NCBI GenBank assembly: GCA_028277725.1
Contig: JANQFX010000054.1
Coordinates: 1 to 42,449, forward strand
From: Thiohalocapsa sp.
Lineage (GTDB): Bacteria; Pseudomonadota; Gammaproteobacteria; Chromatiales; Chromatiaceae
DNA length: 42,449 nt
Direction of reading: 5' to 3'
The notes beneath the pieces are model-generated. The model did not search any database. It had not been told where the DNA came from and saw only the letters and a list, made by a program, of their open reading frames with translations. Below, piece by piece: positions 1-7,829 of this stretch (position 1 is the stretch's first letter; every line of letters begins with the position of its first letter). A program made the position numbers and the translations under genes.

Positions 1-265
1 AAACGCTCGCCACGAGGCGCCGTCGATGCGCTATCATTCTGCGGCTTTGGTCGCGGCGTGATCGGCCGCACATTGGCGTCTCGGAGACGCGAAAGCGGCC
101 CTCCTCGGGCATTCGTCGAAGAACGGAGCGCCTTGATCCGACGGGCCGGGTGAATCTCGCCCCGCAGGTGACGCGCGGCTTTCGCGGTTTCCCGAGCTGA
201 TCGATGGCGTTCAGCGGCGAATCGCCACTCTCACAACAGGCAGCCCGTCCAAGCATCGGCGGGCC

Positions 266-272
266 CGGAGGT
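266..272 (+). promoter_or_regulatory. Ribosome binding site of tatA
   Basis: The sequence CGGAGGT lies five bases before the ATG at 278 and is a strong Shine-Dalgarno match. It fixes the tatA start. No clear promoter was seen further upstream. Confidence 0.7.
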
Positions 273-277
273 CGTTC

Positions 278-535
278 ATGGGCATGGGTGGAATCAGTAT
301 CTGGCAGCTGTTGATCGTCTTGGTGATCGTGCTGCTGCTCTTCGGAACCAAGCGTCTGCGCAATATCGGTTCCGACCTCGGCGGTGCGGTCAAGGGGTTC
401 CGCTCGGCCATGGGTGACGGCGCCAAGGACGACGAGGCGAAGCGCCTGGAGGACTCCAAAGCGGAGCGCGCCGACGAGACTGACGTCGGCGCAGCGGCGT
501 CGACGGAGAAGCCGGCGGACAAGCCGAAGGTCTAG
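278..535 (+). CDS. tatA: Sec-independent protein translocase subunit TatA
   Basis: This 85-residue protein is the pore-forming subunit of the twin-arginine translocase, which moves folded proteins across the inner membrane. It has the family layout: a short periplasmic N-terminus, one membrane helix at about residues 6-21 rich in Leu/Val/Ile, the FGTKRL hinge, an amphipathic helix ([15 protein letters not shown]) and an acidic, charged, disordered C-terminus. The length is normal for TatA. It is the first gene of a tatA-tatB-tatC set; tatB follows after 80 bp. The Tat-dependent protein SoxY is encoded in the same window. Confidence 0.96.
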   Translation: MGMGGISIWQLLIVLVIVLLLFGTKRLRNIGSDLGGAVKGFRSAMGDGAKDDEAKRLEDSKAERADETDVGAAASTEKPADKPKV

Positions 536-615
536 GTTCGCTGATGATTCCCAGCACGAGGCCCAGCACGAGACAGACCGTCGGCATGACGTCGGGCGCG
601 GGGTGATCGGGGGCG

Positions 616-963
616 ATGTTCGATATCGGCGCTTTGGAGCTGATCCTCATCGGGGTGGTCGCCCTGCTCGTGGTGGGCCCGGAGCGACTGCCCAAACTCG
701 CTCGCACCGCCGGGTTATGGGCAGGCCGTGCTCGCCGTGCCTTCATGTCGGTCAAGGACGAGATCGATCGCGAGATCAAGTCTGAGGAGCTGAAGGAGAT
801 CCTGCGCAAGCAGGCGGCATCCAATCCGCTCGAGCAGATCATCGAGGAGGACGGCAGCCTCGGCTCCCGGGGCGCAGCTCCCAAGCCGGGCTCGTCCTCC
901 AACCCGTCCGCGCCGTCCTCCGGCGGTAGCGGTTCGCCCAAATCGGCAGGAGATCCGCCCTAG
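616..963 (+). CDS. tatB: Sec-independent protein translocase subunit TatB
   Basis: This 115-residue protein forms the Tat substrate receptor together with TatC. The N-terminal membrane helix (FDIGALELILIGVVALLVV) is followed by the TatB-typical GPERLPKLART segment and then a longer amphipathic helix than in TatA. The C-terminal third is rich in Ser, Pro and Gly and is probably disordered. The start ATG at 616 is preceded by a GGGGG stretch. The gene lies between tatA and tatC in the usual order, but an unusually long 246-bp gap separates it from tatC. Confidence 0.95.
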   Translation: MFDIGALELILIGVVALLVVGPERLPKLARTAGLWAGRARRAFMSVKDEIDREIKSEELKEILRKQAASNPLEQIIEEDGSLGSRGAAPKPGSSSNPSAPSSGGSGSPKSAGDPP

Positions 964-994
964 CCTCGTCTCGACGCCCGCCTCGGGCGGCGTG

Positions 995-1012
995 GCCGCG
1001 GGAGGCCGCGGC
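995..1012 (+). other. GC-rich hairpin in the tatB-tatC gap
   Basis: GCCGCGG and CCGCGGC form a perfect 7-bp stem around a GAGG loop. A second, shorter inverted repeat (CGCCCG/CGGGCG) lies just upstream near 975-989. No T-tract follows, so this is not a classic terminator. It could act as an RNA processing or stability element that sets the TatB:TatC ratio, which is inference. Confidence 0.4.
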
Positions 1013-1209
1013 AGGGCACAATGAGTCGGGGGCATCCAGTCGATGCCCCGCATCATTCTCGACCGCCCCTGTGCTCCTCCAGGACGCGCCTGGCAGAGGG
1101 GGCGGGGGCCAGTCGTAGACGGGCTTGCCTGGAATCAACAACGAAGGACTCGGATAACAGCTCCCTGCTTTCGGCCGACGGCCGACAAGCACTATCCCCA
1201 CAGGACAGC

Positions 1210-2391
1210 ATGACTCCGCAGCAGACACCGGACCCTACGCACGACGGCCTCGGCGGCGAGCAGCCGTTCATGTCGCACCTGGTGGAACTGCGCGATCGGC
1301 TGCTGCGCATGGTCATCGCCATTGTCCTGGTGTTTCTTGTCCTGTTCCCGTTCGCCAACGAGATCTACACCTTCATCGCCGATCCGATCCGCGCCCAGTT
1401 GCCGCCCGGCTCGACCATGATCGCGACCCAGGTCGCCTCTCCCTTCTTGACGCCCTTCAAGCTGGCTCTGGTGGTGGCGGTGTTCGTCGCGATGCCCTAC
1501 CTGCTGTATCAGTTCTGGGCCTTCGTGGCGCCGGGTCTCTACACCCACGAGAAGCGCCTGGCGGTGCCGCTGCTCGCCTCCAGCATCGTGCTGTTCTACC
1601 TGGGGATGGCATTCGCCTACTTCGTGGTGTTCCCGCTGGTGTTTGGGTTCTTCACATCCGTGACGCCCGACGGCGTCGAGCAGATGCCGGACATCGCGTT
1701 CTATCTGGAGTTCGTGCTGAAGCTGTTCTTCGCCTTCGGTATCGCCTTCGAGATCCCCATTGCGACCATCCTGCTGGTTGCCGTCGGCGCCACGACCCCG
1801 AAGGCTCTGGCGCAGAAGCGTCCCTATGTGATCGTCGGCGTCTTCGTCGCCGGCATGCTGTTGACGCCGCCCGATGTCGTGAGTCAGACCCTACTCGCCA
1901 TTCCCATGTGGATGCTGTTCGAGGCGGGCATCTTCTTCTCCCGCTGGTTCCAGAAGCGCAAGCCCGCCCCGCAAGAGCCGCCTGCCGCCGGCTCGGGCTT
2001 CGCTCCGGCGCCTGCGTCCGGCCCCGGTCCGTTTACGGGCGGCCCGGCCGGGGGCCTCTCCGAAGTGGGTCGGGAGCTCGATCCTGCAGGTCGGGATGAG
2101 CCTGGTCGTTATCGGCCAATGACCGATGAGGAAATGGACGCCGAACTCGATGCCATCGAGGCCGAGGAGGCCGCCGACGAGACGCTCGGCGAGCAGGGAT
2201 TGGCGATGGGCTCGCCGGCGCACGGCGCCGACGGCGCTCGAATCGAGGCCTTGATCCGCGCCGCCAACGAGCGCCGCGGCGAGGGTGACACGGCTTCAGC
2301 CAGGCACCTACTCTACTTGGTGCTGGAAGGCGGTAACGCGGACCAGCGCAGGGTGGCGCGCAACATCCTCGCCGATCTGGATCGAGATTGA
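1210..2391 (+). CDS. tatC: Sec-independent protein translocase subunit TatC with a long C-terminal extension
   Basis: This is the six-helix membrane core of the Tat translocase; it recognises twin-arginine signals with TatB. Residues about 20-250 are TatC: the cytosolic [14 protein letters not shown] motif, the [12 protein letters not shown] segment and the TPPDVVSQ loop are all present. I start at ATG 1210 because AGGA precedes it by a few bases and the TatC homology begins close by; the frame is open back to ATG 1021, but those 63 residues do not look like TatC. The protein is 393 residues, against about 250 for E. coli TatC. The extra residues 251-393 are Pro/Gly-rich, then acidic, and end in a helical motif resembling the FimV C-terminus ([10 protein letters not shown] with [10 protein letters not shown]). 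The core call is firm; the role of the tail is unknown. Confidence 0.95.
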   Translation: MTPQQTPDPTHDGLGGEQPFMSHLVELRDRLLRMVIAIVLVFLVLFPFANEIYTFIADPIRAQLPPGSTMIATQVASPFLTPFKLALVVAVFVAMPYLLYQFWAFVAPGLYTHEKRLAVPLLASSIVLFYLGMAFAYFVVFPLVFGFFTSVTPDGVEQMPDIAFYLEFVLKLFFAFGIAFEIPIATILLVAVGATTPKALAQKRPYVIVGVFVAGMLLTPPDVVSQTLLAIPMWMLFEAGIFFSRWFQKRKPAPQEPPAAGSGFAPAPASGPGPFTGGPAGGLSEVGRELDPAGRDEPGRYRPMTDEEMDAELDAIEAEEAADETLGEQGLAMGSPAHGADGARIEALIRAANERRGEGDTASARHLLYLVLEGGNADQRRVARNILADLDRD

Positions 2392-2482
2392 GCGGGCACC
2401 CGGAAGAGGCCTCGCGTTTCGGTCTCCTCCGAAGCCCCGCGGGCGCACCAGCCACTGCGCCCATCCCTCCCGTCGCTCTCGG

Positions 2483-2488
2483 TATGAT
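2483..2488 (+). promoter_or_regulatory. Candidate -10 element upstream of the LysR gene
   Basis: TATGAT lies 39 bp before the LysR start, which would leave a short leader. No convincing -35 box is present at the usual 17-bp spacing, as expected for an activator-dependent or weak promoter. The support is the -10 match and its position only. Confidence 0.3.
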
Positions 2489-2526
2489 CCGAACGACTAC
2501 CTGACCACACAAGGGAGGTTGGCGCC

Positions 2527-3507
2527 ATGGCGTCCAATCAGCAAATTCACTACAAACAGAATCGCCTCAAGCAGTTGCGCGCCTTTTGTCACGCGGCCCG
2601 CACGGGTAGTGTCAGCGCCGCCGCCGAGAAGATCTTCCTGAGCCAGCCGACGGTGTCGCTGCAGATCCAGGCCTTGGAACGGGAGTTCGATACCGTGCTG
2701 TTCGAGCGGCGCGGCCCGAAGATCCGCCTGACGCCGGAGGGCGAACTGCTCTACGAACTCGCCCAGCCGCTTGTCGAGGGTATGGACAAGCTACAGGACA
2801 CCTTCTCCGTTCACTGCGGACGCGTGGACCAAGGCACCCTCGACATCGCCGCCGGCGAGTCGACCATTCTGTACATCCTGCCGGAGCCCGTGCGCCGGTT
2901 CGTTGAGCAGTATCCGGGCATCGATTTGCGGCTGCACAACGTCACCGGTCGCGACGGCCTCGCCATGCTCCGTGCCGACGAGGTCGACCTTGCGGTGGGG
3001 TCCATGCTCGAGGTCCCGGACGACGTCACTTATCGGCCGGTCGTCACCTTCAGTCCTGCCTTGATCACCCCGGCTGGCCATCCGCTCGCGAACAAGGCAG
3101 ACGTGAGCCTCGCGGAGATCGCCGAGCATGGCCTGATCCTGCCCCCGAGACACCTGAGCACCTGGCGCATGGTCGACCTGATGTTCAGTCAGCAGGGTTT
3201 GGACTACAAAGTGACTTTGGAGGCCGGCGGGTGGGAGGTCATCAAGAAGTACGTCGAGCTCGGCTTGGGGATCTCCATCGTGACCGATCTGTGTCTCACC
3301 GGCGACGAGAAGCTCGGCCGGGTGCCCCTGGAGCGGTACTTCCCGAAGCGCAGCTACGGCATCGTGCTCAGGCGCGGGAAGTTCCTTTCGCCCCAGACCA
3401 AGCGCTTCCAGGAGATCATGGATCTGGTCTATCCGGATGAGGCTGTCGATCAGCTCGGCCGGCAGCGGCGCGGGGAAGGAGACCTCGGCGACGGTCTGAT
3501 GGGTTGA
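2527..3507 (+). CDS. LysR-family transcriptional regulator, CysB-like
   Basis: A 326-residue LysR-type regulator. The N-terminal winged helix-turn-helix covers about residues 12-72 (QLRAFCHAARTGSVSAAAEKIF, then SQPTVSLQIQALE and LFERRGPKIRLTPEGE). The periplasmic-binding-protein-like effector domain fills residues 95-300. The domain layout and length resemble the CysB/Cbl branch, which controls sulfur assimilation, but the ligand cannot be read from sequence. The start is well supported by GGGAGG nine bases before ATG 2527. It follows tatC on the same strand after 135 bp and may have its own promoter. A role in sulfur metabolism is suggested only by family resemblance and the likely purple sulfur host. 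Confidence 0.88.
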   Translation: MASNQQIHYKQNRLKQLRAFCHAARTGSVSAAAEKIFLSQPTVSLQIQALEREFDTVLFERRGPKIRLTPEGELLYELAQPLVEGMDKLQDTFSVHCGRVDQGTLDIAAGESTILYILPEPVRRFVEQYPGIDLRLHNVTGRDGLAMLRADEVDLAVGSMLEVPDDVTYRPVVTFSPALITPAGHPLANKADVSLAEIAEHGLILPPRHLSTWRMVDLMFSQQGLDYKVTLEAGGWEVIKKYVELGLGISIVTDLCLTGDEKLGRVPLERYFPKRSYGIVLRRGKFLSPQTKRFQEIMDLVYPDEAVDQLGRQRRGEGDLGDGLMG

Positions 3508-3543
3508 TGGCTTCGAGCGGGACCCCGACATTGCACCCGCACG

Positions 3544-3576
3544 GATGTCGTTGATGTCGTTGATGTCGTTGATGTC
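3544..3576 (+). repeat. Short tandem repeat, 9-bp unit GATGTCGTT, 3.7 copies
   Basis: Three exact GATGTCGTT units are followed by GATGTC. The repeat begins about 36 bp after the LysR stop codon and lies outside any gene. Such short tandem arrays can vary in copy number by slippage. Confidence 0.9.
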
Positions 3577-3790
3577 AGCGAGGATTGCCCCGATACGTCA
3601 CGGCGATGGAAGAGGGCATCGCACTGCAACATTAGGCTTCGATGCTGGAGCGCGCAACACCGGGTCGTCGCCCTATTGCTACGATCCGCGGTAGAAGCTT
3701 GCCCAATCTTCGTCGAGCGTGGCCCGCTGCGGGGTCGGACCAGTTGTGGCGCGCATGCGGCACGATAAGTGTGCAAATCATGCGCCTGGA

Positions 3791-3834
3791 CGCTGAAACC
3801 TCAGCGCCACTCCTGCCGCGCGTGTACCAATACA
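3791..3834 (+). promoter_or_regulatory. Candidate operator region of the XRE regulator
   Basis: Two inverted repeats lie just upstream of ATG 3861: CGCTGA-AACC-TCAGCG at 3791-3806, perfect in both arms, and TGTA-CCAA-TACA at 3823-3834. Their position fits autoregulation by the adjacent small HTH protein. No consensus promoter boxes could be fixed. Confidence 0.35.
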
Positions 3835-3860
3835 GGTGCGATCTTCCTTACTCTTGAACA

Positions 3861-4223
3861 ATGACACTCAACAAGCAAATCGGCCAGCGACTCAAAGCCG
3901 CGAGACAAGCGGCGCGCTACAGCTTATCCGAGTTGGCCTCCCGCACGAAGACCCTCTCGAAGTCACGGATCAGCAACTACGAGCAGGGCATCCGGCGCAT
4001 GGGCATCGAAGAGGCGCAGGAGTTGTCGGAGGCGCTTGAGGGCGTCACGCCCGCCTATTTGCTCTGCCTCGACGACGCCTCTCCGTTGTCCTCGGATGAG
4101 TGGCAGCTCATCCAGCGCTATCGCAGAACCGACGAGCGCGGTCGGGCGCTCATTCAACAGGTCGCGGATACCGAGTCGCAAGCGAAGGCGACTCCCTCGT
4201 CCGGCGCCGGCCGAACCCAATAG
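3861..4223 (+). CDS. Small XRE-family transcriptional regulator
   Basis: A 120-residue protein with a Cro/CI-type helix-turn-helix at about residues 6-65. It shows the family features IGQRLKAARQAARYSLSELA, then SKSRISNYEQGIRRM in the recognition helix, then a helix ending in ALEGVTPAYLLCLDD. The remainder (SDEWQLIQRYRRTDERGRALIQQVAD) is helical and resembles the C-terminal helix of other stand-alone XRE regulators. The ATG has no good ribosome binding site. It stands alone between the LysR gene and a lytic transglycosylase, with no toxin partner beside it. The target genes are unknown; the two inverted repeats just upstream suggest autoregulation. Confidence 0.82.
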   Translation: MTLNKQIGQRLKAARQAARYSLSELASRTKTLSKSRISNYEQGIRRMGIEEAQELSEALEGVTPAYLLCLDDASPLSSDEWQLIQRYRRTDERGRALIQQVADTESQAKATPSSGAGRTQ

Positions 4224-4435
4224 CAAGCATTGTCTGTGTGATCCGAAACTGTGCGTGTGCGCACGGTTGCCTCTTGGTTGTCATCTTCAATGGCGGGGCA
4301 TCCTGACCCGCACGGGCACCTCGAATACTTCGAGGCGCCCAATAGGCGGGCGGGGTGACGACCGGGAGCTCGAAGCACGCCGTCCGTGGCAGTCTTCTAG
4401 GGTTATCCCGGCGCGCCCGCGATGCGCTTTGCGCT

Positions 4436-4464
4436 TTGACCGCTCGCCCCCCTGCGATTTACAG
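4436..4464 (+). promoter_or_regulatory. Candidate promoter of the lytic transglycosylase gene
   Basis: TTGACC and TTACAG are separated by 17 bp about 55 bp before ATG 4518. The -35 box is good and the -10 box is poor. The rest of the 294-bp gap from 4224 shows nothing else. Confidence 0.3.
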
Positions 4465-4517
4465 TTGCCGGCCTGGCACGACTGTGGCCAGACGCACAGG
4501 GGCCTGGGGGTGTCACG

Positions 4518-5732
4518 ATGTCGAATAAGAATGCGGCTGAACGGGGTGGATGGGAGGGCGGGAACCTGCGATTGGCCCTGGTCTCGGGGCTCGTGCTCCT
4601 GCTGTCCGCCTGCGGTATGGGGCAGCGGGATGATCTGGATATCGCATCATCCGCTGAGTTTCCGCTGCCCGCCGGTCTTGAGGACAACGTGCGATTCTGG
4701 CGCAACGTCTACACGCAATGGAGTCGCGACAAAGTCGTCATCCACGACGACCGCTACATGGGTGTCGTCTACGAGGTCGCGCCGCTCCCGGGGTCCATCG
4801 AGGCGAGCTACACCGCCTCGCAGAAGCGTTTCGTAAGGGCTCTGCGTCGGCGTTGGTCGGATCGGCTGCGTGTCTTGGAGGATCGAATCAGGAGTCGCGC
4901 CCGGTTGACGGCGTCGGAGACGGCGCTACGTGATCAGCTCACGAATGAGGGCGCTCCCGGTGCGGTCTACGGCGCGGCAGCTCGGGTGCGTAGCCAGCGT
5001 GGTGTGCGCGAACTCTACCTCGCGGGGCTGGAACGCAGTGGGCGCTGGGAGCCGGCCTTTCGCGGAGTATTCCGCCGCCACGGATTGCCCGAGGACTTGG
5101 CCCTACTGCCGCATGTGGAGTCTTCGTTCCAGGCCAATGCGCGATCCAGTGTCGGCGCCTCCGGGATGTGGCAGTTTATCCGCTCCACGGGGCGGAGCTA
5201 TATGACGGTCGACTCGTCCATTGATGAGCGCCTCGACCCGGTGGTTGCCGCCGACGGAGCGGCCCGATACCTGAAGAACTCCTATTCGAGGTTGCACGAC
5301 TGGCCGTTGGCTCTGACGTCGTATAATCACGGCTTGGGCGGCATGTTGAAGGCGAAGGCCCGCTTCGGCACCGACTTTGCTCGTATCGTCGACGAGTACG
5401 ATGGCCGCTACTTCGGTTTCGCGTCGCGCAACTTCTATGCGCAGTTTCTGGCGGCACGGCACGTCGCGCGCAACGCCAAGCGCTATTTCCCAGACGGGAT
5501 CCGCTATCAGGCGCCGCTGACCGATCAGCCGGTACGGCTGAGGTACAGCATGACGGTGGATGAGATCTCCCGACAGTACCGGGTCCCACGTTCCGCACTC
5601 ACATCCCGAAACATGGCCTGGCTCGGGCCCGTGCGCAACGGATCGCGCCCCGTGCCGGCCGGCTCGACGGTGTGGCTGCCGCAGGGCGCTATGCGTGCGA
5701 CCGGACATACACAGCATATTGGCAGATTCTGA
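4518..5732 (+). CDS. Membrane-bound lytic murein transglycosylase, MltD-like lipoprotein
   Basis: A 404-residue SLT-family lytic transglycosylase, which cleaves peptidoglycan glycan strands to 1,6-anhydro ends. The N-terminus is a lipoprotein signal with lipobox LSAC (lipidated Cys32). The SLT domain spans about residues 180-290: the catalytic Glu is E201 in LPHVESSF, followed by GASGMWQF, the DERLDP region and SYNHG at 269-272. The C-terminal part (RYSMTVDEISRQYRVP to VWLP) looks like one degenerate LysM-type peptidoglycan-binding unit, whereas E. coli MltD has two. An RlpA-like gene follows 36 bp downstream, so the two may be co-transcribed for septal or side-wall remodelling. Confidence 0.88.
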   Translation: MSNKNAAERGGWEGGNLRLALVSGLVLLLSACGMGQRDDLDIASSAEFPLPAGLEDNVRFWRNVYTQWSRDKVVIHDDRYMGVVYEVAPLPGSIEASYTASQKRFVRALRRRWSDRLRVLEDRIRSRARLTASETALRDQLTNEGAPGAVYGAAARVRSQRGVRELYLAGLERSGRWEPAFRGVFRRHGLPEDLALLPHVESSFQANARSSVGASGMWQFIRSTGRSYMTVDSSIDERLDPVVAADGAARYLKNSYSRLHDWPLALTSYNHGLGGMLKAKARFGTDFARIVDEYDGRYFGFASRNFYAQFLAARHVARNAKRYFPDGIRYQAPLTDQPVRLRYSMTVDEISRQYRVPRSALTSRNMAWLGPVRNGSRPVPAGSTVWLPQGAMRATGHTQHIGRF

Positions 5733-5768
5733 TGGGCCCCGGATGGGGCCCGAACCCTTGAGGACCCA

Positions 5769-6272
5769 ATGGTTTCGATGCGTCTCCTTTATCGTGGCTC
5801 CGTGGCGGCCGTATTTGCTTCGGCCGTCGCCTTTTCTTGGCCGTCCGTCTCCATGGCAACCTCCTGGGAGGGTATGGCGTCCTACTACGGGGATCGGTTC
5901 CATGGTCGCCGCACGGCGAGCGGCCAGCGCTTCAATAAGCAAGCCCTGACGGCGGCCCATCGGACGTTGAAGTTCGGTACGCGCGTCAAGGTGACACACA
6001 AGAACAACGGCCGCAGTGTGGTCGTGACCATCAACGACCGCGGTCCCTACGCGCGTGGGCGTATCATCGACGTCTCGGAGCAGGCCGCGCGACGGCTCGG
6101 CATGGTGCGCTCGGGGGTTGCTCCGGTGCATATCGAGGTGGTTGGCTCCAAGGCTACTGGGTCAGGTTCCGAGACGTCGCGCCAAGCCCGCAAGGAGGTC
6201 GATGCAATCTGGGCCCTGTTCGGGACTCGCGGCGCCGGGTCTCGTTTGGTGAACGCTCGATCTTCCAGGTAG
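5769..6272 (+). CDS. rlpA: RlpA-like septal ring lytic transglycosylase
   Basis: A 167-residue protein with a cleavable signal peptide (hydrophobic stretch at residues 9-28 ending in SVSMA) and one double-psi beta-barrel RlpA domain at about residues 33-125. Conserved features include GMASYYGDRFHGRRTASG, LTAAHRTLKFGTRVKV and TINDRGPYARGRIIDVS. In Pseudomonas, RlpA cleaves naked glycan strands at the septum. There is no lipobox cysteine, so this one should be soluble in the periplasm, and it lacks the C-terminal SPOR domain of classic RlpA. The short tail is basic. It follows the lytic transglycosylase on the same strand. Confidence 0.88.
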   Translation: MVSMRLLYRGSVAAVFASAVAFSWPSVSMATSWEGMASYYGDRFHGRRTASGQRFNKQALTAAHRTLKFGTRVKVTHKNNGRSVVVTINDRGPYARGRIIDVSEQAARRLGMVRSGVAPVHIEVVGSKATGSGSETSRQARKEVDAIWALFGTRGAGSRLVNARSSR

Positions 6273-6335
6273 CCTGCGGGGTTCTGGTGTCGAATGCCTC
6301 TGCATTCCTTTGGCTCGTGAGGTAGAAGAGCGATC

Positions 6336-6905
6336 ATGTCCATCAAATCGGACCGTTGGATACGCCGTATGGCGTCGGAGCATGGGCTCATCGAGCCGTT
6401 CGAGCCGCAGCAGGTCAGGGTGGCCGCGAATGGCGCGCGGGTGATTTCATACGGCACGTCCAGCTATGGGTATGACATCCGCTGTGCCGACGAATTCAAG
6501 ATCTTCACCAACATCAATTCGGCGGTGGTGGACCCCAAAGAGTTCGATGAATCGAGCTTTGTCGACTTGCAGGCGGACGTCTGCATCATTCCCCCGAATT
6601 CCTTCGCGCTGGCTCGCACCGTGGAGTACCTGCGTATTCCGCGCAATGTGCTCACCGTCTGCCTCGGCAAGTCGACCTATGCCCGCTGTGGCATCATCGT
6701 CAACGTGACGCCACTGGAGCCGGAGTGGGAGGGGCACGTGACCCTGGAGTTCTCGAACACGACACCTCTGCCCGCTAAGATTCACGCCAACGAGGGCGTG
6801 GCCCAGATCCTGTTCCTGGAGTCCGACGAGCCCTGCGAGACGTCCTACCGGGATCGGGGCGGCAAGTATCAGAACCAGACCGGTGTGACGTTGCCGAAGC
6901 CCTGA
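6336..6905 (+). CDS. dcd: dCTP deaminase
   Basis: A 189-residue enzyme that deaminates dCTP to dUTP, the main route to dTMP in gammaproteobacteria. The length is close to E. coli Dcd (193). Family blocks are visible: the N-terminal [12 protein letters not shown], the SYGYDIRC segment, [23 protein letters not shown], and VTLEFSN carrying the catalytic Glu, followed by the C-terminal [12 protein letters not shown] clamp. It starts 63 bp after the rlpA-like gene on the same strand and ends opposite a convergent lipoprotein gene. Confidence 0.96.
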   Translation: MSIKSDRWIRRMASEHGLIEPFEPQQVRVAANGARVISYGTSSYGYDIRCADEFKIFTNINSAVVDPKEFDESSFVDLQADVCIIPPNSFALARTVEYLRIPRNVLTVCLGKSTYARCGIIVNVTPLEPEWEGHVTLEFSNTTPLPAKIHANEGVAQILFLESDEPCETSYRDRGGKYQNQTGVTLPKP

Positions 6906-6993
6906 ATACGAAGGGGAGCGACTTTCGCCTAGCCCGGCGCGCAGGTCGTTCCATCGAGGCTCTCGGGTTGCCGTTGGAGGTAGCGGTGCCTCT

Positions 6994-7701
6994 CTACAGG
7001 CGCCGGATGCGGGGGCAGCGGTTGTTGCGCAGCTGCTCACGCACCAAGCCGTCGATGCGCCCTTGCTCGTCGGCCAACTGAGGTAGGGGCGCTGGCGAGC
7101 GCTGAAGTAGGGAATTGGCCTGGCGCAGATCGTTGCAGCGATCGCGGCCCGCCGGCAACAGCGTAGCCCGATATAGATGGGCCGATGCGCCATACAGAAA
7201 TCCGAGTGCGCTTTCCGGGACCTCGCGGCGGGCGTCCTGGGCGGCCATCAGGAGCTTCTCGTTCTCTCGATCCAGCTTCTTCTCACGCACGTCGTCGAGC
7301 CGGTTGCGCCGTTCGCTCAGCGTCAGTAGCAGACCGCCGTGGTAGGACACCCGACTGCGGGCCTTGGGATCAGGCTGCAACTCCAGCGCTTGTCGATAAC
7401 CGGTCGCCGCGCAGTCCAGCAGCTCGCGCATCTTGGCGTCCTGGGCCGAGGCGCCGGCGGGTTCTTTGATGGCGAGCCTGAGGCAGGCGTCCCCTTTGAC
7501 GGCGTGGGACTTGGCGCATTCCTCGGTGCGCGCCGTGCAGCGGATATTGGTCACCGCGATGCTGTTGAAGTCCCCCGCGATGGCGCGGGCCCTGAGGGTC
7601 TCGTTGACCGCTTCCTGGTCCGTTGTCGTGGCACAGCCCGCCAGCGCGGAGAGGACCGCTGCGATGGCCAAGACACCGGTTGGGGCAAGATGGAATCCCA
7701 T
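6994..7701 (-). CDS. Putative lipoprotein of unknown function
   Basis: From ATG 7701 this is a 235-residue protein with a lipoprotein signal: MGFHLAPTG, a hydrophobic stretch, then lipobox LAGC (Cys23). An in-frame GTG at 7722 is also open but would place a charged peptide in front of the signal. The mature part is helical and carries six further cysteines scattered through it (IRCTARTEECAKSH, DACLRLA, LLDCAATG, RDRCNDL, NNRCPRI). The repeated helical hairpins could be TPR- or Sel1-like, but no repeat is clear. I do not recognise a named family. It is convergent with dcd and lies downstream of the PAP2 gene on the same strand. Confidence 0.65.
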   Translation of the reverse strand: MGFHLAPTGVLAIAAVLSALAGCATTTDQEAVNETLRARAIAGDFNSIAVTNIRCTARTEECAKSHAVKGDACLRLAIKEPAGASAQDAKMRELLDCAATGYRQALELQPDPKARSRVSYHGGLLLTLSERRNRLDDVREKKLDRENEKLLMAAQDARREVPESALGFLYGASAHLYRATLLPAGRDRCNDLRQANSLLQRSPAPLPQLADEQGRIDGLVREQLRNNRCPRIRRL

Positions 7702-7829
7702 TCTCACGCAATCGCGCTCCACAATAGATGCTAGTGGGGATGCTGGTGGAGAATCGATCTTGGCCAGGATGAACCCATGACCGGCCGAGATAACCCCATC
7801 ATCATCGCATATTTTGCCGCTGCCACCGC

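Larger units (their letters stand above)
3508..3860. other. Gene-free stretch between the LysR and XRE genes
   Basis: These 353 bp contain no convincing coding sequence. They hold a 9-bp tandem repeat (3544-3576) and two inverted repeats close to the XRE start, listed separately. No T-tract terminator was seen after the LysR gene. Confidence 0.6.

Noticed and set aside
76..90. Perfect palindrome GCGTCTC-G-GAGACGC near the window start
   Set aside because: It is about 190 bp before tatA, not close to any promoter-like sequence, and short palindromes are expected by chance at this GC content. The first 277 bp otherwise show no gene.
1021..1209. TatC start at ATG 1021
   Set aside because: The extra 63 residues have no TatC homology and no ribosome binding site; ATG 1210 has AGGA close upstream and sits right before the TatC core.
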